64,000 nt of DNA, taken from NCBI GenBank assembly GCA_903970555.1, contig CAJCJD010000148.1, forward strand, positions 1 through 64,000, read 5' to 3'. This DNA is from Vulcanimicrobiota bacterium (GTDB lineage: Bacteria; Pseudomonadota; Gammaproteobacteria; Xanthomonadales; Rhodanobacteraceae). Shown piece after piece: positions 44,221 to 52,600 of this stretch. Both the position numbers and the translations under genes were made by a program. The stretch's first letter is position 1. Each line of letters starts with the position of its first letter. The notes under the pieces were generated by a model that was given only the letters and a program-made list of their open reading frames with translations, had not been told where the DNA came from and did no database searches.

Positions 44221-44225
44221 ACGCG

Positions 44226-44501
44226 ATGGGTATCCTCGATTTCCTCAAGCGCAAGCCGGAACCCACCGCCGTCGTCGCGAAGGAACGTCTGCGCATCATC
44301 GTTGCGCAGGAGCGCTCCACGCGGGGCGCACCCGATTACCTGCCGCTGCTGCGTAACGAACTGCTCGAGGTCATCAAGAAATACGTGAACGTCGACCTTG
44401 AAGCCATCAACATCAACGTCGAGCACGACAGCGGGCACGAAATACTGGAGCTCTCCGTCGCCCTGCCCGACGGCAAGCCGGCCAGCAGCGCTGCCAGCTG
44501 A
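44226..44501 (+). CDS. minE: Cell-division topological specificity factor MinE
   Basis: 91 aa. The membrane-targeting start [10 protein letters not shown] and the anti-MinCD helix (residues about 12-30, [14 protein letters not shown]) are followed by the dimerisation domain [19 protein letters not shown]. The ATG at 44226 has GGAGG about eight bases before, inside the minD stop region; an in-frame TTG at 44217 is less likely. Completes the minC-minD-minE unit. Confidence 0.95.
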   Translation: MGILDFLKRKPEPTAVVAKERLRIIVAQERSTRGAPDYLPLLRNELLEVIKKYVNVDLEAININVEHDSGHEILELSVALPDGKPASSAAS

Positions 44502-44511
44502 TCGCGTCGTT

Positions 44512-44557
44512 CCTTCCCCCTTCCCCCGTATCAGAACAGGGATGGGGGAAAGGGAGC
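44512..44557 (+). promoter_or_regulatory. Pyrimidine/purine-tract hairpin over a ribosome site
   Basis: A C/T-rich stretch (44512-44527) is followed 12 bases later by a G/A-rich stretch (44540-44557) that contains the ribosome-binding site of the next gene. The two can pair over about 9 bp with one bulge (CTTCCCCC with GGGGGAA). The structure could mask the site at 44561 or separate its translation from the min operon. No protein or metabolite ligand is implied. Confidence 0.3.
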
Positions 44558-44560
44558 ACG

Positions 44561-45040
44561 ATGACTGCCTCCGTCCTTCGCATCGCCAACATCGATCGCG
44601 CGGCTATTGAAGCGCTGCTCGCGCACTATGGCCTGAACTTCGCGCATGTCGCCGATGGCGTAGCCATCCCCGGCAGTTTCTGGGGCGACGAAGAAGCCGG
44701 GATCATCGGCAATACGGTCTATGCCCGCGGCGACACGCCCGTGCATTCCTTGCTGCACGAAGCCGGCCATCTGATCGTGCTACCGCCGGAACGCCGCGCG
44801 GAAGTCCACACCGACGCCACCGATTCGGTCGAGGAAGAAGACGCCGTCTGCTATCTGCAGATCGTGCTCGCAGGCACCTTGCCCGGCGTAGGTAGCAAGC
44901 GCGTGATGGCAGACATGGACGCGTGGGGATACTCCTTCCGGCTCGGCTCCGCCAGCGCCTGGTTCGAACACGACGCCGCCAATGCCCGGGCATGGCTGAT
45001 CGCGCGCGGCTTGCTTGGTCCGGGCGGTGAACCGGTATAG
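44561..45040 (+). CDS. HEXXH-motif putative metallopeptidase
   Basis: 159 aa, no signal peptide. LLHEAGHLIVL at 64-74 has the zinc-peptidase HEXXH (HEAGH, 66-70). Acidic residues EEE at 91-93 lie 21 residues further on, the spacing expected for the third ligand of a gluzincin-like peptidase. No other domain is recognised. It is not obviously ImmA/IrrE because flanking pattern differs. The function is not known. It follows minE by 59 bases and could be co-transcribed. Confidence 0.6.
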   Translation: MTASVLRIANIDRAAIEALLAHYGLNFAHVADGVAIPGSFWGDEEAGIIGNTVYARGDTPVHSLLHEAGHLIVLPPERRAEVHTDATDSVEEEDAVCYLQIVLAGTLPGVGSKRVMADMDAWGYSFRLGSASAWFEHDAANARAWLIARGLLGPGGEPV

Positions 45041-45070
45041 TCGCCGTCGCCCTATTGCCAGATATCCACT

Positions 45071-46174
45071 GTGCTCAAGAACACGCGTTACTACGACCCG
45101 ATCAATGACTTCCGCCGCCGCGTGGCGCGCCGGCTTATGCGCATGGTGTTCGGCAGCCACGGGCAGCCGACATCCGAGCCGCTTCCCAGCAAAGGCATTT
45201 ATCGGATTTTGGTGTGCCATATCAGCCACAGCTTGGGCAACACGCTATTGCTGACGCCTTTGCTGTCGGAGCTGGAAAAAGTCTATCCGGCCGCGGAAAT
45301 CGACATTCTTACGCGCAGCCCGATCGCGAACGATGTGTATGGCCGCTTCTTCAGCGTGCAACGCATCTTTCGCCTGCCCGCGCATGGCGTAGGCCATCCG
45401 CTGCAATTCTTCGGCACGATGCGGCGCATGCGCAAGATTCGCTATGACCTGGCGATCGATGCCGATCCGTTGTCGCAGACCGGCCGTCTGCTCATGCTGC
45501 TGTCGAACTCGACGTATACGCTTGGCTTTAGCAGTCCCAAAAAGCACGGCGAGATCACCCATCCCGTGCCGCTGCCGGCCAACCTGGAAAGCAAGGGACG
45601 TCGTCCGGTCTATCTGCTGCGCAGCGCGATGGGACGCGACATCGGTGCGGATTACCCCGTGCCAGATATCCGTGTCGGCTCCAGCGAGCGCGAAAATGGA
45701 CGCGCTGCTCTCACCCGCGCTCTCGCCGCGCATGGCATCACTTCTCCGGGTCGAGGAATCATCGGCATTTTCGCCAATGCCACGGGCCCGAAGCTCTTGG
45801 GCGAGGCATGGTGGACGCGTTTCATTCGGGTGCTGGAGGAACTGCATCCGGACCATCGCATCGTCGAGCTCATCCCGGCTTCGGGCCAGTCGATGCTCAG
45901 CTCGAACTATCCTGCCTACTATTCGAGCGACTTGCGCAAACTCGCTGGCGTGCTCTCCAGTTTGGCCGTCTATATCAGTGCCGACTGCGGCATCATGCAC
46001 TTAGCCTGCGCATCCGATGTGCCCACCATGGGCATCTTTACCGCCACCAGCTCCGCCGAGTGGGGGCCTTACGGTCCCGGCAGGCACGTGATCCCTGCCT
46101 ATGAGACACCTCCGGAAGACGTAGCACGCACTATCGCTGCGATGCCCGAACTCACCTCCGGCACCAGCATTTGA
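45071..46174 (+). CDS. GT9-family (heptosyltransferase-like) glycosyltransferase
   Basis: 367 aa. Two-domain GT-B fold of the WaaC/WaaF family: YRILVCHISHSLGNTLLLTPLLSELEK is the N-terminal sugar-acceptor part (split here), and the C-terminal half has the nucleotide-sugar-binding STSADCGIMHLACASDVPTMG-like text, read as ISADCGIMHLACASDVP. Such enzymes add heptose or another sugar to lipopolysaccharide core. The start is a GTG at 45071. It stands alone, so the exact transfer cannot be given. Confidence 0.85.
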   Translation: MLKNTRYYDPINDFRRRVARRLMRMVFGSHGQPTSEPLPSKGIYRILVCHISHSLGNTLLLTPLLSELEKVYPAAEIDILTRSPIANDVYGRFFSVQRIFRLPAHGVGHPLQFFGTMRRMRKIRYDLAIDADPLSQTGRLLMLLSNSTYTLGFSSPKKHGEITHPVPLPANLESKGRRPVYLLRSAMGRDIGADYPVPDIRVGSSERENGRAALTRALAAHGITSPGRGIIGIFANATGPKLLGEAWWTRFIRVLEELHPDHRIVELIPASGQSMLSSNYPAYYSSDLRKLAGVLSSLAVYISADCGIMHLACASDVPTMGIFTATSSAEWGPYGPGRHVIPAYETPPEDVARTIAAMPELTSGTSI

Positions 46175-46201
46175 CCTGACCCCACCGCGATCGGCTAGCA
46201 T
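46171..46201 (+). promoter_or_regulatory. Candidate promoter of the fluoride operon
   Basis: TTGACC (46171-46176) and TAGCAT (46196-46201) are separated by 19 bases, slightly long for a sigma-70 promoter. A start site near 46207 would fall just before the riboswitch at 46211. The -35 box overlaps the stop of the glycosyltransferase gene. Confidence 0.4.
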
Positions 46202-46210
46202 GCCAGTCAT

Positions 46211-46273
46211 GTGGGAGATGGCATGCCTCCCGTCCCGACTCGGGACGAACCACCGAAAGGTTGATGATGCCTG
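46211..46273 (+). ncRNA. Fluoride riboswitch (crcB motif)
   Basis: The 5' segment GGGAGATGGCATGCCTCCC (46213-46231) gives the conserved first stem and the ATGGCAT strand. After an extra perfect hairpin (CGTCCCGA / TCGGGACG), the 3' segment AACC...GGTT plus GATGATGCCT (46263-46272) completes the family pattern. GGCAT at 46220-46224 can pair with ATGCC at 46267-46271, the pseudoknot of the crcB motif. It lies upstream of crcB on the same strand, as in other bacteria. Fluoride sensing is established for this class; expression control here is inferred. Confidence 0.93.
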
Positions 46274-46299
46274 CACCACCGGTATCCGGCGGCGCAGGC
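46269..46299 (+). promoter_or_regulatory. Hairpin that overlaps the riboswitch 3' strand
   Basis: GCCTGCACCACCGG (46269-46282) and CCGGCGGCGCAGGC (46286-46299) pair with two mismatches and a 3-nt loop. Its 5' arm uses the same bases as the pseudoknot strand of the fluoride riboswitch. The two structures therefore exclude each other, as expected for an expression platform. No T tract follows, so it is not a plain intrinsic terminator. Confidence 0.5.
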
Positions 46300-46348
46300 G
46301 TGCCTGTTGCCATGGAACCGATCCATCGCAATCAGGAGGCTATACAAC

Positions 46349-46735
46349 GTGAGCATGATCGGATTTCTGGCCGTCGGCATAGGCGGCGCCTTGGGGTGCT
46401 GGCTACGCTGGATTCTTGGCGTTTTGCTCAACCCGATCTTCCCCACCGTGCCGCTGGGCACGCTTGCGGCGAACCTGAGTGGCGGCCTGATCATGGGCTG
46501 CATGATGGGCATCTTCGAGCATTTCCAGACGCTGCCACCGGAGTTGAGGCTTCTCATCATGACGGGCTTTCTGGGCGGCCTGACCACGTTTTCCACCTTC
46601 TCCGCCGAAGCCGATACGCTGCTGCTGCGCGGGCAGTATCTTTGGTTCGGCATACATATAGCCGTCCATCTTTTTGGCAGCCTTGCCATGACCATCCTTG
46701 GCATCTTCCTGACACGCGGGTTATTGCGCCACTGA
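46349..46735 (+). CDS. crcB: Fluoride ion exporter CrcB/Fluc
   Basis: 128 aa with four membrane helices. The family signatures are GIGGALGCWLRWILG, GTLAANLSGGLIMG and GFLGGLTTFSTFSAE, the last with the fluoride-path Phe/Thr residues. It exports fluoride as a dimer of antiparallel subunits. A GTG at 46349 is chosen, nine bases after AGGAGG; the ATG at 46355 is further from it. It is preceded by a fluoride riboswitch. DUF190 follows after 18 bases. Confidence 0.95.
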   Translation: MSMIGFLAVGIGGALGCWLRWILGVLLNPIFPTVPLGTLAANLSGGLIMGCMMGIFEHFQTLPPELRLLIMTGFLGGLTTFSTFSAEADTLLLRGQYLWFGIHIAVHLFGSLAMTILGIFLTRGLLRH

Positions 46736-46753
46736 AACGGAGTCGGCATCGTC

Positions 46754-47116
46754 ATGAGTGAAGAAACGTCGTTCGACAATAGTCCGCCCAATGGCATCTT
46801 CCTGAGGTTCTATACCCACGTTCACGCCAAGCATGACGGGCTGTTGGTTTCGGAATGGCTGTTGGGATTGGCCAAGCGGCACAAGCTAGGCGGCGGCTCC
46901 GTGTTTCGCGCCACGTCCGGATTCGGGCGGCACGGCGTGTTGCATCACGAGGCTTTTTTCGAACTCGCCGATGATCTTCCCCAGAAAGTAGAGTTCTTCT
47001 TAAGCGAGCCGAACGCAAAAACGCTGTTGCAGCTGGTGCGCGAGGCAGGCGTTGATCTGGTCTATGCGTGGTCGCCGGTACACTTCGGCATATTGGGTAA
47101 GGATCGAAACGCATGA
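46754..47116 (+). CDS. DUF190 family protein linked to crcB
   Basis: 120 aa. A small PII-like ferredoxin fold: LRFYTHVHAKHDGLLVSEWLLGLAKRHKL in pieces, the GGGSVFRATSGFGRHGV loop, and EFFLSEPNAKTLL. DUF190 genes are repeatedly found beside crcB, so fluoride response is the most likely role, although its mechanism is not known to me. Its stop overlaps the cfa start (ATGA). Confidence 0.88.
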   Translation: MSEETSFDNSPPNGIFLRFYTHVHAKHDGLLVSEWLLGLAKRHKLGGGSVFRATSGFGRHGVLHHEAFFELADDLPQKVEFFLSEPNAKTLLQLVREAGVDLVYAWSPVHFGILGKDRNA

Positions 47117-48231
47117 GCCAGGATTCGCTAAGGCAACGCGCTGCCGAATTGCTCGAGACCGCCGGCGTGCAAATCGACGGTTACAACCCCACGGACATCC
47201 GAGTCCACGACGAACAGCTCTATGCGCGTGTCTTCGCACATGGATCGCTAGGTCTGGGCGAGGCATACATGGATGGCTGGTGGGATGCCGACGATCTGCC
47301 CGGCTTTTTCACCCGGGTGCTGTCCAGCCATGTGGACGAACACCTCAAGACACTCGACACGCTGATCGCCCATCTGAAAGCACGCTTCATCAATATGCAG
47401 CGTGGTCAGCACGCCTTTGAAATCGGCAAGGTGCATTACGACCTGGGCAATGATCTGTTCAAGGCCATGCTCGGCAAGTACATGGTTTATTCCTGCGGCT
47501 ATTGGGCGCAGGCCAGCAACTTGGACGATGCGCAGGAAGCAAAGCTCGACCTGATCTGTCGCAAGCTGCAACTGAAGCCCGGCATGCGCGTGCTTGATAT
47601 CGGCTGCGGCTGGGGCGAAGCGTTGAAGTTCGCCGCAGGGCGTTATGGCGTGAGCGGCGTCGGCATTACCGTCTCCAACGAGCAGGCGGGATTGGCGCGC
47701 GATCTATGCCAAGGTTTACCCATTGAGATACGACTACAGGATTACCGCGAACTCAACGAGCCGTTTGACGCGATCATGTCGATCGGCATGTTCGAGCATG
47801 TTGGTGGCAAAAATTACCGGGAATACTTTGAAGTCGCGCGCCGCTGCCTGAAAGACGACGGCTTGTTCCTTTTGCACAGCATCGGCACCAACCAGGCACC
47901 CGGACGTCCTGATCCCTGGATCGAAAAATATATTTTCCCGAACTCGATGATTCCGGCGGGCAGTCAGGTTGCCACCGCGTTGGAAGGCCTGTTCGTGGTC
48001 GAGGATTGGCATAACTTCGGCACCGACTACGATCGCACCTTGACCGCCTGGCGTGCAAATGTCGAAGCTGCGTGGCCAGCATTATCCCAACGCTACGACG
48101 AACGCTTCCATCGCATGTGGTGCTTCTATCTCGCGGTATCGGCTGCCGTTTTCCGTAGCCGGCGCGACCAGCTCTGGCAACTCACTCTTAGTCCGCACGG
48201 CGTGCCCGGCGGTTATCGCGTTCCCCGCTGA
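47113..48231 (+). CDS. cfa: Cyclopropane-fatty-acyl-phospholipid synthase
   Basis: 372 aa, close to E. coli Cfa (382). It has an N-terminal acyl/membrane-recognition domain (about 1-85, LGLGEAYMDGWWD), the pre-SAM segment HYDLGNDLFKAML, the SAM loop VLDIGCGWGE (about 159-168) and the later FEHVGGKNYREYF, in which the Glu/His/Tyr form the bicarbonate-related active site. It methylenates membrane lipid double bonds using SAM. Unusual for this gene is its location: it overlaps DUF190 in the fluoride-riboswitch operon. Confidence 0.95.
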   Translation: MSQDSLRQRAAELLETAGVQIDGYNPTDIRVHDEQLYARVFAHGSLGLGEAYMDGWWDADDLPGFFTRVLSSHVDEHLKTLDTLIAHLKARFINMQRGQHAFEIGKVHYDLGNDLFKAMLGKYMVYSCGYWAQASNLDDAQEAKLDLICRKLQLKPGMRVLDIGCGWGEALKFAAGRYGVSGVGITVSNEQAGLARDLCQGLPIEIRLQDYRELNEPFDAIMSIGMFEHVGGKNYREYFEVARRCLKDDGLFLLHSIGTNQAPGRPDPWIEKYIFPNSMIPAGSQVATALEGLFVVEDWHNFGTDYDRTLTAWRANVEAAWPALSQRYDERFHRMWCFYLAVSAAVFRSRRDQLWQLTLSPHGVPGGYRVPR

Positions 48232-48237
48232 GGCACT

Positions 48238-49110
48238 ATGCATAGATCTCGACGCTTTCTCGTAACGTTGTTGTTGCTTTTCCTGCTGTGCGGCAATGCG
48301 CTTGCGCATCCTGCTCTGTGGCAAGCAAAAAGTGGCAACAGCACCGTGTATCTCTTCGGCACCGTGCATTTGCTGCCGAACGATACCAACTGGCGCTTTC
48401 CCGCCTTGAACCAGGCACTCGCGCAAAGCCAGGTGCTGTATATCGAACTCACTGACGATGACCAGGCCAGTGTCACGCCATTGGTGCTGCGTTACGGGCT
48501 CGATACGGCGCATCCGCTTTCCACGCAACTGAGCGAGAGCGACAACACCGCGCTGACCAAGGCCGCGCAACTGGCTGGTTTGCCTGGCGGCGCAGCGGCG
48601 CTGCAGCCGATGAAACCGTGGCTGGCCGCACTGACCTTATCCGTTGCGCCTTTGTTGAAGGCTGGCCTCGATCCCGCCGAAGGTGTGGACAAACAACTGA
48701 AGTCGCAGATGACTGCCGCAGGCAAACCAGTGCGCGGCCTGGAAACGGCTGAGCAGCAGATTCAGTTCCTCGCCGATTTATCCTCGCCCATGCAGCTGGC
48801 TTTTCTGCGCGACACGCTCAAGGACATCGACAAAGACACGGCGGAACTCTTGTCACTGGTCGATGCCTGGAAACAAGGCGACGTCGCCGCCATCGCCAAG
48901 CTCGAAAACGATGAGCTGAAAACGCAAGAGCCCGCGCTCTATCAAACCTTGATCGTCGAGCGGAACACGAAGTGGGCCGACAAGATCAAGGACATCCTCA
49001 AGCAGCCTGGCAATACGGTGTTCGTCGCGGTCGGGGCGGCGCATCTTGCCGGCCCGGACAGCGTGCAGGCCCAGCTGGCGAAGCTAGGCATTACCGTTCA
49101 GCAGGATTGA
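48238..49110 (+). CDS. TraB/GumN family secreted protein
   Basis: 290 aa. A signal peptide (FLVTLLLLFLLCGNALA) precedes the TraB/GumN domain with the conserved GTVHLLP and a C-terminal GAAHLAGPDSV, each with a His, which together resemble a metal-dependent hydrolase (Tiki-like) active site. The GxxH pair suggests a peptidase, which is inferred from the Tiki/TraB superfamily only. It starts seven bases after cfa and likely ends the fluoride operon. Confidence 0.88.
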   Translation: MHRSRRFLVTLLLLFLLCGNALAHPALWQAKSGNSTVYLFGTVHLLPNDTNWRFPALNQALAQSQVLYIELTDDDQASVTPLVLRYGLDTAHPLSTQLSESDNTALTKAAQLAGLPGGAAALQPMKPWLAALTLSVAPLLKAGLDPAEGVDKQLKSQMTAAGKPVRGLETAEQQIQFLADLSSPMQLAFLRDTLKDIDKDTAELLSLVDAWKQGDVAAIAKLENDELKTQEPALYQTLIVERNTKWADKIKDILKQPGNTVFVAVGAAHLAGPDSVQAQLAKLGITVQQD

Positions 49111-49120
49111 CCTAACGCGA

Positions 49121-49582
49121 TCAGAAGTGCGCTGTAACCGGCTTCGGCGACAGCGGCAACCGAGGGATGTGGATCGTATAGGAATCCATCTGGCCCAGAT
49201 CCGTGTACGACGCCGTCATCGCCTTACCGTCGAATGCGAGGTCAACGCGATAGACATGGCCGGCCTGCACGTTGTCGATCTTGAACCAGGGCCGATTGAG
49301 CTGATGCGAATTGGACAGCGTCAGCCTGATGATGCGGGTACCCGGCAACACGCGCACCCACGGCGTCTTGCCGCCGTCGGTCTTGCTCCAGGTGCTCTTT
49401 TCATCCACGCCAGTGATACCGCAGATGAAGCCCGGCTGCTCGGCGCACGCGACGATGGCGGTGTCCGATTGCGGATGGTGCTTGTCCGAATATCCGAGGA
49501 TGGGTCGCCTGCTCCCTACCAGCGCGCAGCCTCCAATGAGGACGCAAGCCATGGCAACTGCTACTTTGCGTTGAAATTGCAT
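49121..49582 (-). CDS. Hypothetical lipoprotein
   Basis: 153 aa. Lipobox VLIGGC puts the lipid-bearing Cys at position 19. The mature part has a predicted small beta-sandwich (TRIIRLTLSNSHQLNRPWFKI, VYRVDLAFDGKAM) and a Cys pair (IVACAEQ, GFICGI). No family was recognised. It is convergent with the TraB/GumN gene and divergent from parC. Confidence 0.7.
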   Translation of the reverse strand: MQFQRKVAVAMACVLIGGCALVGSRRPILGYSDKHHPQSDTAIVACAEQPGFICGITGVDEKSTWSKTDGGKTPWVRVLPGTRIIRLTLSNSHQLNRPWFKIDNVQAGHVYRVDLAFDGKAMTASYTDLGQMDSYTIHIPRLPLSPKPVTAHF

Positions 49583-49693
49583 GGTTTCCGTCCAATCAAG
49601 AATGCTCGGGCCGCCGGCATTCTAGCCTAAGGCGCTCGCCATCTGGCACCATCACGCCTGCCCATGGCGCCCTTGCGCCCAGATGATTACCCC

Positions 49694-51934
49694 ATGAACT
49701 TGCAAGCCAATTACGAACAGATCCCGCTTAAGGAATACGCCGAGCGGGCGTATCTCGATTATTCGATGTATGTGGTGCTGGACCGCGCCCTGCCCTTCGT
49801 GGGCGATGGCCTCAAGCCGGTGCAGCGACGCATCATCTACGCGATGAGCGAACTGGGCCTGGCCTCGGGCGCCAAGCCGAAGAAGTCCGCCCGTACCGTC
49901 GGCGACGTCATCGGCAAATTCCATCCGCATGGAGATAGCGCCTGCTACGAGGCGATGGTGCTGATGGCGCAGCCCTTCTCGTACCGCTATCCGCTGATCG
50001 ACGGCCAGGGCAACTTCGGCTCGCCGGACGATCCGAAAAGCTTCGCGGCCATGCGCTACACCGAGTCCAAGCTCAACCCGATCGCCGATGTGCTGCTCGG
50101 CGAACTGGGCCAGGGCACGGTGGACTGGGTAGCGAACTTCGACGGCACGCTGGAAGAACCCAGCTGGCTGCCCTCTCGCCTGCCGCACGTGCTGCTCAAC
50201 GGCTCGATGGGCATCGCCGTGGGCATGGCCACCGATATTCCGCCCCATAACCTGCGCGAAATCGCCAGCGCCTGCATCCGTCTGCTGGACGATCCGGACG
50301 CCACCATCGCCGACCTGTGCGAACACGTGCGCGGCCCCGATTACCCAACAACCGCGGAAATCATTACCTCGCGCAACGAGCTGCTGACGATGTATCAGAC
50401 GGGCGGCGGTTCGATCCGCGCTCGCGCCGTCTATCAACGCGAAGAAGGCAACATCGTCATCACTGCGCTGCCGCACCAGGTCAGCCCGTCGAAGATCCTT
50501 GAGCAGATCGCCGCGCAAATGCGTGCGAAGAAGCTGCCGATGATCGAAGACCTGCGCGACGAATCCGATCACGAAAACCCGATTCGCCTGGTGATCGTAC
50601 CGCGCTCGAACCGCGTCGATGCGGACGAGATGATGCAGCACCTGTTCGCCACCACCGATCTGGAAAAGAGTTTCCGCGTCAATCTCAACATGATCGGCCT
50701 GGATGGCCGGCCGCAGGTGAAGGATCTCAAGCGCATCCTTACCGAGTGGCTGGGTTTCCGCATCGACACGGTGACGCGCCGCCTCAATCACCGCCTCGCC
50801 AAGGTCGAACGCCGCCTGCACTTGTTGGAAGGTTTGCGCATCGCCTACCTCAACCTCGATGAGGTGATCCGCATTGTCCGCACCGAGGACGAACCCAAGC
50901 CGGTGCTGATGGCGCGCTTCAAGCTCAGCGAGGAACAAACCGACTACATCCTCGAGACCAAGCTGCGCCAGCTGGCGCGTCTGGAGGAAATGAAGATCAA
51001 CGCAGAGCGCGACCAGCTCGAAGAAGAACGCGCCAAGATCAACGTGCTGCTGAAATCCCCCGCCAAGCTGAAAAGCCTGATCAAAGAAGAACTGCGCGCC
51101 GACGCGGCCAAGTACGGCGACGATCGCCGCTCGCCGCTGGTGCAGCGCGAAGCGGCGCAAGCGCTGGACGAAAGCGCACTGGTCGCCAGCGAGCCGGTCA
51201 CCGTGGTGCTGAGCCAGAAAGGCTGGATCCGCGCCGCCAAGGGCCACGATATCGATGCGGAAGGCTTGGCTTACCGCGAAGGCGACAGCCTGCTGGCATC
51301 GGTGAAAACACGCACCACGCAACAAGTTGCAGTGATCGATTCCACCGGCCGCAGTTACTCAACGCCCGCACACACGCTGCCTTCGGCACGCGGCAACGGC
51401 GAACCGTTGACGGGCCGCTTCACGCCGCCAGCGGGTGCACGTTTCGACGCCGTCACCGCTGGCGACAACGACACGCGCCTGGTGCTCGCCACGGACTTCG
51501 GCTACGGCTTCGTCACCCGTTTCGAGGCACTCACCGGTCGCAACAAGGCAGGCAAGCAAATCATCACACTGAGCGACGATGCACGCGTGCTCGCGCCGCA
51601 GGTCAGTGCCGATCCCGCTCGCGATCGCATCGTGGTGGTCACCACCGAAGGCCATCTGCTGATGTTCTCCGTGGCCGAACTGCCCGAACTCGACAAGGGC
51701 AAGGGCAACAAGCTGATCGAGATTCCGAAGGCCAAACTGGGCAGCGGCGAAGAACGCGTCGCCGGCGTCGCAGTTGTCACCGAGGGTAAAGGTGAAGTCA
51801 CCCTGTTCGCCGGACAGCGCAAGCTCACGCTGAAGTGGTCGGATCTGGTGGAGTACGGCGGCAATCGCGCTACGCGCGGCGGTTTGTTGCCCCGCGGTTT
51901 GCGTCGTGTGGAGCGCATTGAAACGACGGCTTGA
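49694..51934 (+). CDS. parC: DNA topoisomerase IV subunit A ParC
   Basis: 746 aa, matching E. coli ParC (752). The catalytic tyrosine is Tyr122 in MRYTESKL. The quinolone-resistance region carries Ser82 and Glu86 in [13 protein letters not shown], both in the sensitive state. The C-terminal beta-pinwheel is recognisable by [20 protein letters not shown]. ParC, with ParE, decatenates sister chromosomes. No parE is in the window. The start at 49694 was chosen over 49664 because it gives the family start [12 protein letters not shown]. Confidence 0.97.
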   Translation: MNLQANYEQIPLKEYAERAYLDYSMYVVLDRALPFVGDGLKPVQRRIIYAMSELGLASGAKPKKSARTVGDVIGKFHPHGDSACYEAMVLMAQPFSYRYPLIDGQGNFGSPDDPKSFAAMRYTESKLNPIADVLLGELGQGTVDWVANFDGTLEEPSWLPSRLPHVLLNGSMGIAVGMATDIPPHNLREIASACIRLLDDPDATIADLCEHVRGPDYPTTAEIITSRNELLTMYQTGGGSIRARAVYQREEGNIVITALPHQVSPSKILEQIAAQMRAKKLPMIEDLRDESDHENPIRLVIVPRSNRVDADEMMQHLFATTDLEKSFRVNLNMIGLDGRPQVKDLKRILTEWLGFRIDTVTRRLNHRLAKVERRLHLLEGLRIAYLNLDEVIRIVRTEDEPKPVLMARFKLSEEQTDYILETKLRQLARLEEMKINAERDQLEEERAKINVLLKSPAKLKSLIKEELRADAAKYGDDRRSPLVQREAAQALDESALVASEPVTVVLSQKGWIRAAKGHDIDAEGLAYREGDSLLASVKTRTTQQVAVIDSTGRSYSTPAHTLPSARGNGEPLTGRFTPPAGARFDAVTAGDNDTRLVLATDFGYGFVTRFEALTGRNKAGKQIITLSDDARVLAPQVSADPARDRIVVVTTEGHLLMFSVAELPELDKGKGNKLIEIPKAKLGSGEERVAGVAVVTEGKGEVTLFAGQRKLTLKWSDLVEYGGNRATRGGLLPRGLRRVERIETTA

Positions 51935-52032
51935 TGGCTTGAAAGGAACTTCAATGGACCGCAAGTCATCCAATGAGCATGTGCACGGCAGGCATGGCTG
52001 TGCGTTATGTGCGTCATGACCTCGGAGCACCC

Positions 52033-52512
52033 ATGAACAGACGAGCCATCACCGCCCTGGCAACAAGCCTGCTGGTCACCGCAGCGTGGGCGCAAACGGC
52101 CAGTCCGCCGCTGAACCTCAAGTTGCCTCCCAACAGCGTGCCGGCCGCAAGCTCCACCGCGGCCCAGCCGGCCCATGCGTCCACCAGCCAGCCAAACCCA
52201 AGCGCCGTGACCATCAATGGCGCTCGCCCCTCCGCCAGTTCGGCGCCTGGCGTCTACTACGGCGATACCAGCGGCGCCCGGGGCGGTGCCCAAACCGCCG
52301 GCGTGCCGACGTGCGACGACTCCACCTACAACAAGGCCCAGGTTCACGGCGATGTCGGTGTAGGCGTGGTCAGCGGCAGCCATATCGGCACCGGCAGCTA
52401 CCAATCGGGCGCGGTCAGCGTGACCCAGAACACGGGCAGCTGTGATCACCCCACGGGCACGGTGGGTATTTCCATCGGAGTCAGCCGCTTTGGCGGCTTC
52501 AACGGTCACTGA
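52033..52512 (+). CDS. Small secreted Ser/Ala/Pro-rich hypothetical protein
   Basis: 159 aa. A signal peptide (ITALATSLLVTAAWAQ) is followed by a low-complexity region rich in Ser, Ala and Pro (to about residue 75) and a Gly/Ser/Val-rich C-terminal segment with VGVGVVSGSHIGTGSYQ and two Cys (TCDD, SCDH). No family was recognised. CGGAGC lies before the ATG at 52033; the frame is open further upstream but without a signal peptide. Confidence 0.6.
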   Translation: MNRRAITALATSLLVTAAWAQTASPPLNLKLPPNSVPAASSTAAQPAHASTSQPNPSAVTINGARPSASSAPGVYYGDTSGARGGAQTAGVPTCDDSTYNKAQVHGDVGVGVVSGSHIGTGSYQSGAVSVTQNTGSCDHPTGTVGISIGVSRFGGFNGH

Positions 52513-52600
52513 TCCACCCCCGAAAGCACCTGGAAAGCCTCTCAACACAGACTGTCGGGATAATCACGCCCGTCGCGGCCTGCCGTAGAGACCCCCTTCA

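Noticed and set aside
49937-49951. Possible quinolone-resistance mutation in parC
   Set aside because: Ser82 and Glu86 correspond to the sensitive E. coli residues Ser80 and Glu84.
49652-51325. Long open frame of 557 codons on the minus strand opposite parC
   Set aside because: It mirrors the GC-rich codon pattern of parC, carries no recognisable motif and is compositionally biased to His/Gln/Arg, as expected of an antisense shadow.
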